Translations under genes and position numbers: made by a program
Shown here: positions 57,324 to 64,000 of the stretch, in pieces
How the letters are laid out: each line of letters begins with the position of its first letter
Numbering within the stretch: the first letter of the stretch is position 1
Notes under the pieces: generated by a model
The model's database searches: none
What the model saw: only the letters and a program-made list of their open reading frames with translations
What the model was told of the DNA's origin: nothing
DNA from: Sciurus carolinensis
Taxonomy: Eukaryota; Chordata; Mammalia; Rodentia; Sciuridae
Length of the DNA stretch: 64,000 nucleotides
NCBI RefSeq assembly: GCF_902686445.1
Contig: NC_062220.1
Span: forward strand, 108,858,643 to 108,922,642
Reading direction: 5' to 3'

Positions 57324-58675
57324 GATGCACCTTAAAATTCCTTTTTGTGGTATAAGTCAAAAACCTGCCAAGGTTCTCTTCTCTTTCTGGGGACCACCTT
57401 GGACCTCATCCAGTGATAGGACCTCATGTTTTATCTTAGACTGCAGTGACACTGTACCCAACCAAGTTAAATTCATTTTTGTTGTGTACTTCCATGAGTC
57501 TGATGTTCTTTGAGCTAGAGAAAGGGTGCAGCTCCTTCAGAAATTCAGTGCCAACTCACAGGAGGCAGGTGCATGAATTGGTGCTGAAACATAGGACTTG
57601 TGCTACATAGCAGAGTCTGAACAAGTGTAGGAACAAAGGAGGGCCTTAAGAAAAGAGTGCATTTTGCACTTAAATTGGAATAGAAAGGATTAACCTGGTT
57701 AAAAAGTTAGTGGTAAGAGCAACAGCTAATACAGGAGGCTGGAATATTGAGTAAGGGCCTGGAAGGGTAAGAGAGAAAGAGAGAGAACGTGTCCAGACAT
57801 GATGATGAGCCTTGACTTAGTCTACACTTGATCTGAGAACCAGTGACATTTGGGTTATTAAGTGGGGAAACCCAAGAATATGACAATCAAATCTCACATA
57901 GAAACACTCCTGAGGCTAGAAATGGAAGGTCACTCATTGCGTTGAGCAGGATTATATCTACCTGACTTGGTAGTGATCCTTTCAAAATAGTAGCCTAAAA
58001 AGATGGGTTATAAGTACAGAGATGCATGTATATCTGAAATTTGTCCTCCCATTCTCATAATAACAATGATATGGATTAAATTATTGGTAAATTTGGAATT
58101 GTTTTGAATTCTGGAGTTAGAACCACATGATCCATTTCTTTTTTTTTTCTTTTTTTCCTTTGAATTGGTTACATTTACCTCCACCTCCAGGTCTAAAGTA
58201 ACTTGGTCCTTAACCTGGAGGAAAGCAACAGACAACAAAAATGGAGTGGGGGAGTTCTTGGTTGGAGCTTATGTTTTTTTTCACCCTGTAGTGATGTTTG
58301 TCAAGGTTTGTCCACAGGCAGGATGTTAGAATGCCCCCACTGTGACCTACTTAAGTGAGGAATGAAAGAACCTGCCAGAACAAGTCAGGGGAGATGGAGT
58401 TGATGCAGGAACATTTGGTTCAAAGACAAGGGCCAGTTTGGGGTAGGGGCAACCAAGCTGAGATTGTCCCCTGCTCATGTCTCCAATGCAGTCAGGAGCA
58501 CACCACCAGCTGAGCTTTATCTGAGCAATGGAATGGAGCAGCAGGTAACTAGGAGATGTCCCCACAATGCTTCACGGATGAGAGATGGGGACTGACCTGG
58601 GAAAGCTGGGGAACTGGGGTCTCTAGAATGAGCTACGAGAAAGTGGAGAGGACTGATTCCTCACAGAGTTAGTGA
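57324..58675. other. No gene seen
   Basis: The first 150 bases may continue the LTR-like block cut by the LINE-1. T-rich run at 58139-58158. No recognisable coding sequence. Confidence 0.4.
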
Positions 58676-58804
58676 AGAACACACTTAACCCTTCAAACAA
58701 AGAGATGTTTAACATTGGACAAAACAAACTAAACCAAAATCTTGCTGCCATACTTCATCAATACTGTGGGTATCCTTATCTGCTCAAGAACAGCACAGCT
58801 ATGA
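58676..58804 (+). repeat. Dispersed direct repeat, copy 1
   Basis: About 129 bases recur at 59281-59368. This copy has about 40 extra bases at 58708-58747. Aligned parts look about 90% identical by eye. Confidence 0.8.
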
Positions 58805-59184
58805 GTCACCACTTTGTGTCAGGGATGCCTGGAGTGACTGGAGACAGGGAGAAACTCCTGGGGCCAAGTGGCTACTGGAAGCCACAGGATTAGGAAGCCC
58901 GTTGGTGCTGGTGGAGTAGTCTCCAACCATCTATGTCTCTTCTTCCATGCCATTGTCCTGGGGTCCAGCTGACCCCGTGCCAATCCCTCTCTAGAATGGC
59001 TTTGTTTTTATAGTCCTCTCCTCCTTCCTTTCAGATTAGGACACAAGGTCATAGCTGTCTCACAAAGGGGAAAAACCTCCCTCCTTCACTTCCACTGTCC
59101 CTTCTGGAAAGCTCTGGATGTATGTTATAGTCTTTGCCTTATGTTTGGACAGAGAGGGGAAAAGGGTTACCACTGAGCACTTGG

Positions 59185-59280
59185 TCAGTCTTGTCTTAGT
59201 GTCCTGTGGTTGCCCTGACAAACACCATACCCCAGTGGCCAAACAGTGGAAATTCCATTGTCTTACAGTTCTGGAGGTTG
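59185..59280 (-). repeat. MaLR-like fragment, antisense
   Basis: The segment tggttgccctgacaaacacc and the end ttacagttctggaggttg match the head of antisense MaLR-type LTRs. It abuts direct repeat copy 2. Confidence 0.5.
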
Positions 59281-59368
59281 AGAACACATTTAACCCTTCA
59301 AATAAAGAGATGCCATACTTCATCAATACTGAGGGTATCCTTATCTACTCCAGAACTGCACAGCTACT
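59281..59368 (+). repeat. Dispersed direct repeat, copy 2
   Basis: Shares agaacaca(c/t)ttaaccc, ccatacttcatcaatact and gtatccttatct blocks with 58676-58804 but lacks the 40-base middle. Confidence 0.8.
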
Positions 59369-59639
59369 GATAGAACCCAGTTTGAGCTAAGCCAGTTTAG
59401 CAAAAATCCTCTATCCTTTGTGTCTGACCACCCTGGATCTTTTCACATTAGCCTACCTCCAGCAAGAGTTCTGCTGAGTCAGTCTAATAAGAATCTCCCT
59501 TTCCCTTTAAGTTTCCTCTTAGTAATTTTCTACTCACCAACTCCAACTTGCTGATAAATTCCCACTTGTCCTTGTTAAAGTCAGAATTGAGTTCAGAATT
59601 TCATGGGGAACCATTTCCTAATTAAATGGGTGGGCCAGG

Positions 59640-59815
59640 GGTGCTTAACCACTGAGTTACATTCTCAGTCCTTTTTATTTTTTATTTTGAGACAGTATCT
59701 TGCTAAGTTGCTTATGACCTCCCTAAATTGCTGAGACTGGTCTCAAACTTGTGATCCTCCTGTCTCAGCCTCCTGAGTCTCTGGGATTATAGGCATGTAC
59801 CACCCCAGCAAACAA
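59640..59815 (-). repeat. B1-dID SINE, antisense, partial
   Basis: Antisense ID-like end (gtgcttaaccactgagttac) followed by an antisense B1 head (gagtctctgggattatagg). Confidence 0.8.
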
Positions 59816-60600
59816 TTTTTAAAACCTAAAAATCCCATCTATCTTTTCCATGGCAAGTTCCTATTGCAGCTATCCCTTTATCTGTCACCATGTCCCTTCT
59901 TGAATAAAGTGTGACTTACCATTTTCAACAAGTGTTTGGAGAAATTTTTCTTTAGCAAAGGGAAAAATAATTTTAGCAATGTGTTTTAAATGATGCCTGT
60001 TACAATTAGGATAGAGGATGTGTATCTCTTTCAAATGGAAGAGAATAAGGACCATTTTTTGAGCCTATGCTACACGTATAGAACTTGGTTTATATTAATT
60101 TGATGATTCTTCATGTCAGCCCTATCAGGAAAGTCCTAGTATCACCATTGTACAGTGAGAAACCATGATTGGAGAAAGAATGGGAACTACTGTTGCAAGT
60201 CTCTTGGGTCAAGTACTGCCCAAGTTCTCTCCACAGTAGGTCACCCTTTGAGAAGCAGCACAGGTCACATTCTGGAGACGATGCAATGGGTAACATTGCG
60301 GGGTGGTGAGTATGTTAAAGACCAGCACCTCTGTGATGACCTCAGATATCTTCTAGGAATGAGAGGCTTCTCCTTAGAAGGTGCATCTAGATATCTTGGG
60401 GCATTTCAAACATTTCTGTGCTCAACCCCAGAGTTCCCAATTCAGTAGTTATGGAATGAAGCCAGGGAATTTGTCATGGTCCGGGGAGGGCCCTTTGGAA
60501 ACCTCTGCAACAGAGGAAAGAAATAACAGAATAATGAAGAGACAATCTACTCAATGTCCAGAGTAGAGAAGCAAGAGTAACATTACTTGCTGCCAAAGGG

Positions 60601-60661
<61 letters not shown>

Positions 60662-61620
60662 TTAAAATTTAACCTAATGACTTGTGAAAACCCAAGGATA
60701 TATATGAAAGATGCCTATAATCAGTATCTTTTGGTTTTTTTCTTTAAACTTAATCTGTTGTTTTAAAACTCCAGAGAAATGTCTGTCTCTTGCAGGCTAG
60801 AGGTGGGTTTGACGTTAGGTGAAGACATAATCCGTGGCAGTTGCTGGTAATCCCTTTTAGGACCTGGAAATCTGTGTTTGGACTTTTCTCAGAGGCCTAA
60901 AGTCTGAGCTGGGGATCCTTCTGGAGGCCCCCAGAAGAATGAGGGCTCTCTGACTTTCCTGTGTGCTAATTGTAAGTCCCTAGCAGTGAGGTCCCTTGGT
61001 AAAGTGCTTCTCCAGGAACCTGAATTGAAGGGCATGCTGTGGTCCACATCCATTAGCACGTAGGCCCCCTGTGCCCCTCTAGGGGAGGAAATCAGATCAT
61101 GGAATTAGTGGAACTGCTGCAGAGCTTGAATACAAAATATCCTTAGCTAACCAAGTTCTTCTTTAAAGGTCAGTTAATAAAACTTTTCAGTTCAGTGCTT
61201 TGGCTGCAGTTTGGCCAGTTCTCTGTAAATTCTTAATCATTTCTGGACTGGGAACCCTCAGCCTTTGGTGGGTCCTGCCAGTGAAAAAGGGGGAGGTCCC
61301 TCCATCATTGACTGCTGATTAACTTAAATATTTTCTTAGCTTATCAAAAGAATAATTTTTCTTTAAAATATATATATATATATTTTAACACGAGACTGGG
61401 AGGAAGGAAATGGCTCAGAGATGCCTTTGAAAGCAAAACCTGGAGAGGCCTCTGAGAAGCCGGATGGAGGGCCAGCTTCTGGCAAGCACCGTGACTCGCT
61501 TCTCCTGGCAGGTTTTGTGAAGGTGGAGAGAGAGAGAGAGTAATGCCTGCCTTTTCTTATAAGGTACAAAGGATCCTCAGAGCAGCCATGGTTTTCTCAG
61601 CTCCAGCTCAGATCGTTTTG
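59816..61620. other. No gene; MIR and MER5-like fragments
   Basis: A MIR-like segment at about 60122-60235 and a MER5-like segment at about 60420-60470. The open frames at 60155-60448 and 60381-60566 run through these fragments and are not genes. Confidence 0.45.
60604..60658. repeat. (GA)n microsatellite
   Basis: An almost pure GA run of about 55 bases, the longest in the window. Confidence 0.95.
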
Positions 61621-61621
61621 T

Positions 61622-61719
61622 GTTTTTTTTTTTTTTTTGGGGGGGGTACTGGGGATTGAACTCAGGGCCTTGTGCTTGCGAGGCAAGCACTCTACCAGCT
61701 GAGCTATCTCCCCAGCCCT
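61622..61719 (-). repeat. ID SINE, antisense, full length
   Basis: A T-run, a G-run, then a complete antisense ID body ending ctatctccccagccc. Flanks are similar (gttttgtgtttt and attttgtatttt). Confidence 0.92.
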
Positions 61720-61872
61720 CATTTTGTATTTTTTAAGACTTTAGATAAGCCTCAGTGAGCCACAGAGCACTCAATATATTGACAGGAATTTTTTTTTTTA
61801 ATAAGAGAATTATTCCATGTTACCCTTTACCATAAAACCTACATAATAGTACTAAAAAGATGACCATGTTGG

Positions 61873-62060
61873 AGTGTGTGAGTCTGAGTGTGTGACTGAG
61901 TGTATGAGTATTAGTATATGTGAATGTGTGGGTCTATGGGAGTGTATGTGTGTGTGAGAGGGTGTATTTGATTATATGTGACTTGTGTGTGAGCTTACGA
62001 GTATTCAAGTGATAGCATGTAGTGTGTGTGCATATATGTGTATGTACAAGTGTGTGTGCA
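61873..62060. repeat. Degenerate TG-rich minisatellite-like tract
   Basis: Repeated GTGTGA, GAGTGT and TATGTG units spread over about 190 bases without a fixed period. Confidence 0.75.
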
Positions 62061-62154
62061 CTTTGAGGAGGAGTTAGTACATAGAGAATCCTGAACTGTG
62101 TGTTGTTCTCAGTCTCAGGCTTACATCATGGTGATTTGCAGAGTGGGCTGTTCC

Positions 62155-62366
62155 TCCCTCCCTAGTACTGAGGATTGAACTCAGGGGTGCTCTACCGCTA
62201 TGCTATATATCCTTAGTCCTTTTAAAATATTTTTGATTTTGAGATAGGGCATCACTAAGTTGCTGAGGGTCTGGCTAAGTTGCCTAGACTAGCCTTGAAC
62301 TTTTGATCCTCCTGCCAGCCTTCCTAATTGCTGGGATTATAGGCTTGAGCCACCATGTCTGGCAGA
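62155..62366 (-). repeat. B1-dID SINE, antisense
   Basis: Antisense ID-like part (ctgaggattgaactcaggg) followed by an antisense B1 head (ttgctgggattataggcttg). Confidence 0.85.
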
Positions 62367-63089
62367 ACTGAAGTTCTCATGGTTGAAATGGAGCTCCTTG
62401 GCTTGAACCTGAAGTGAAGGAAAAGAGAGAGATGTGTGTGTTTGATTTTTGCACCCCTGAGGGGGTTGTAGGAAGAATAGGCAAAAGGGGCTGGTGACCC
62501 TTGCTGACAAACATGAACTGGTTGACTTCAGGTCTGCAACTAGTGGTTAGGACTACTTTTGAAGGCAGATGGCCATACCTAATGTCCCATTGGCTGCTCC
62601 CATTTGCAGATGTGTGGTGTAACTGAACTGCCACTGACCCAAAGAGGTCAGGTTTCACCAGGGCACCTGGAGGGTGTTGGTTGGAGGATGTAGATTCTTT
62701 TTAGTTTTCCAGTTGTTTACTTGGAGAGGGTAGACAGATAAAATAACTGTTATGACTCTTCTTGCCACCGTGCATTTGTTCTTAGGTTGATGAATATCTG
62801 AACAATTACTTACACTAAAATGTCATTTGTTGTTTACTGAAATTTAAACTTACCTAATTGTCCTATATTCTCATTTGATAATGTGATGATTTAGAACAGA
62901 TCTCCAGGTTTCCCTGACTTTCAGAGTTTAACTTTCAAGAAGTCACAGGCTACTCTGTTCCTGGTCATGTCATGCAGTCTCAGGGTGGTGGTCTCTGCAT
63001 CAGTTAAGTCTGAGTTAGTGTTTGTGATATCAGTTTCTTTGTTATTAAATGGAGCCACATATAAATATGGCTAATTACTATTCATGGTA
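62367..63089. other. No feature seen
   Basis: No recognisable gene or repeat. The minus-strand open frame at 62377-62658 is not recognisable. Confidence 0.4.
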
Positions 63090-63578
63090 TGCTTTTGGAT
63101 CTGGAATGTTTCCAAAAGCTTATGCAATGGAAGTATAGTCCCCAATGAAGCAAGGTTTGGAGGGAAGGGGAGGCTCTTAGGCAATGATTAGGGCTCTGGC
63201 TTCAATGGTGGATTCATCACTTGCTGGATTAATTCCTAATAGTGAATGGGTTATTTGTAGGTAGGAACAAGATGGAGGCAGTAGGTCACTGGTGTATGGC
63301 CTTAGACTATATCTGTCCCTGACCTGCCTCTCTCTCTTTCTCTCCCCCGCTTCCTAACTTCCTTCCTTTCTCTCTCTGTGCTTCTTGTCATGAGCTGAGC
63401 AGCTTTCTTCCACTACACCCTTCCTTCATGATATTCTGCCTCACCTCAAGCCTAAAGCAAATGGAGTCAACTGGACATGCACTGAGACCTCTGAAACCAT
63501 GAGCCCCAAATAAAGTTTTCCTCCTCTAAGTTGTTCATGTCAGGTATTTTTGTCATAGTGACAAAAAGCTAACTATCA
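63090..63578 (+). repeat. MaLR-type LTR
   Basis: Starts tgcttttggatctggaatg, carries aataaag near 63509, and ends with aaaagctaactatca. It has a CT-rich expansion at 63328-63377. It belongs to the same general LTR group as 24093-24660. Confidence 0.75.
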
Positions 63579-64000
63579 GTATACCCATTCCAATAGTATC
63601 CATATGGCAAAGAGACTTAAATGGTTCTTTACTCAGAGCTGGAGCTGGCTCCTCAGTGGGTATATGGTTTAAAAGGAGAGGCCAGCCAGGTGAGGGATCA
63701 GGGCAAAGCTGGTGTATTCTGGAGGGAGAAGGTGAAAGGATTCAATGATGCTGTCATTGAAACCTTGGGGGGTCACATTGAAAACATTTTCATCTATGTG
63801 CTGCCTGGGTTTTCAAACTCTCTGTTTCTCCCAACTCTGCCTTCTTCCTTCCCCCTCCCTGTGACCTCTCCAGGGACTTGTGTGACATAGACATCACATC
63901 TGCATGTTCAGTTTTCATCCTGTTGAGATAATTGCTGTTGCAAATCTACTGCTCCCTCTCCGTTGGACTGAGGTAACAGTTGGACTGAGGTAATGCCCAT
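63579..64000. other. No gene seen; a short tandem duplication at the end
   Basis: The 89-residue open frame at 63621-63890 is not recognisable. A 17-base unit (gttggactgaggtaaca, then gttggactgaggtaatg) is tandemly repeated at about 63963-63996. Confidence 0.45.

Noticed and set aside
1..64000. CRISPR arrays, operons, riboswitches, rRNA genes
   Set aside because: No regular direct repeats with unique spacers or prokaryotic gene layout. All repeat content is of mammalian type.

Overview
The window is noncoding mammalian genomic DNA, almost certainly from a rodent and most likely a squirrel-family (sciurid) species. The evidence is many short SINEs of the ID (tRNA-Ala/BC1-like) and B1-dID types (a B1 head fused to an ID-like body), alongside LINE-1, ERVL-MaLR LTRs, MIR and Tigger DNA transposons. 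I found no convincing functional host protein-coding gene. The long open frames belong to retroelements or are short chance ORFs. No CRISPR array, rRNA or functional tRNA gene was seen.

Layout. 0.2-0.6 kb: two SINEs. About 0.77-10.9 kb: a three-level nest. An old LINE-1 holds a younger 5'-truncated LINE-1, and that holds a nearly full-length class I (gammaretrovirus-like) endogenous retrovirus at 1221-9081. The provirus has paired LTRs, a tRNA-His-type primer binding site and decayed gag, pro, pol and env. About 11-14 kb: a MaLR-like LTR fragment and a twin-primed LINE-1. About 18-19.3 kb: a minus-strand processed pseudogene of DENND10 (FAM45A), split by a SINE. About 20.4-23.5 kb: two class I LTRs of one family in opposite orientation, the first sitting inside a MaLR LTR. 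25.2-26.1 kb: a young-looking inverted duplication with arms of about 165-170 bp. 29-45 kb: scattered SINEs, MaLR LTRs, an MLT2-like LTR with a (GT)n/(AC)n hairpin, and a Tigger element interrupted by a MaLR LTR. 47-57 kb: Tigger transposase debris, more MaLR LTRs, a twin-primed LINE-1 with target-site duplications, and a relatively young LINE-1 3' end with an open ORF2 C-terminal frame. 58-64 kb: a dispersed direct duplication, SINEs, microsatellites and a final MaLR LTR.

The window is best read as a record of repeated retrotransposition into a gene-poor interval. The order of insertion can be read from the nesting: LINE-1, then LINE-1, then ERV at the left; Tigger then MaLR at 37.7-38.5 kb; MaLR then class I LTR at 20.4-21.4 kb; pseudogene then SINE at 18 kb. 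I found no credible sign of a new biological system. The most informative oddities are the HERV-H-like tRNA-His provirus in a rodent, the recent inverted duplication, the opposed LTR pair and the DENND10 retrocopy. Repeat family names are assigned by recognition, not by a database search.
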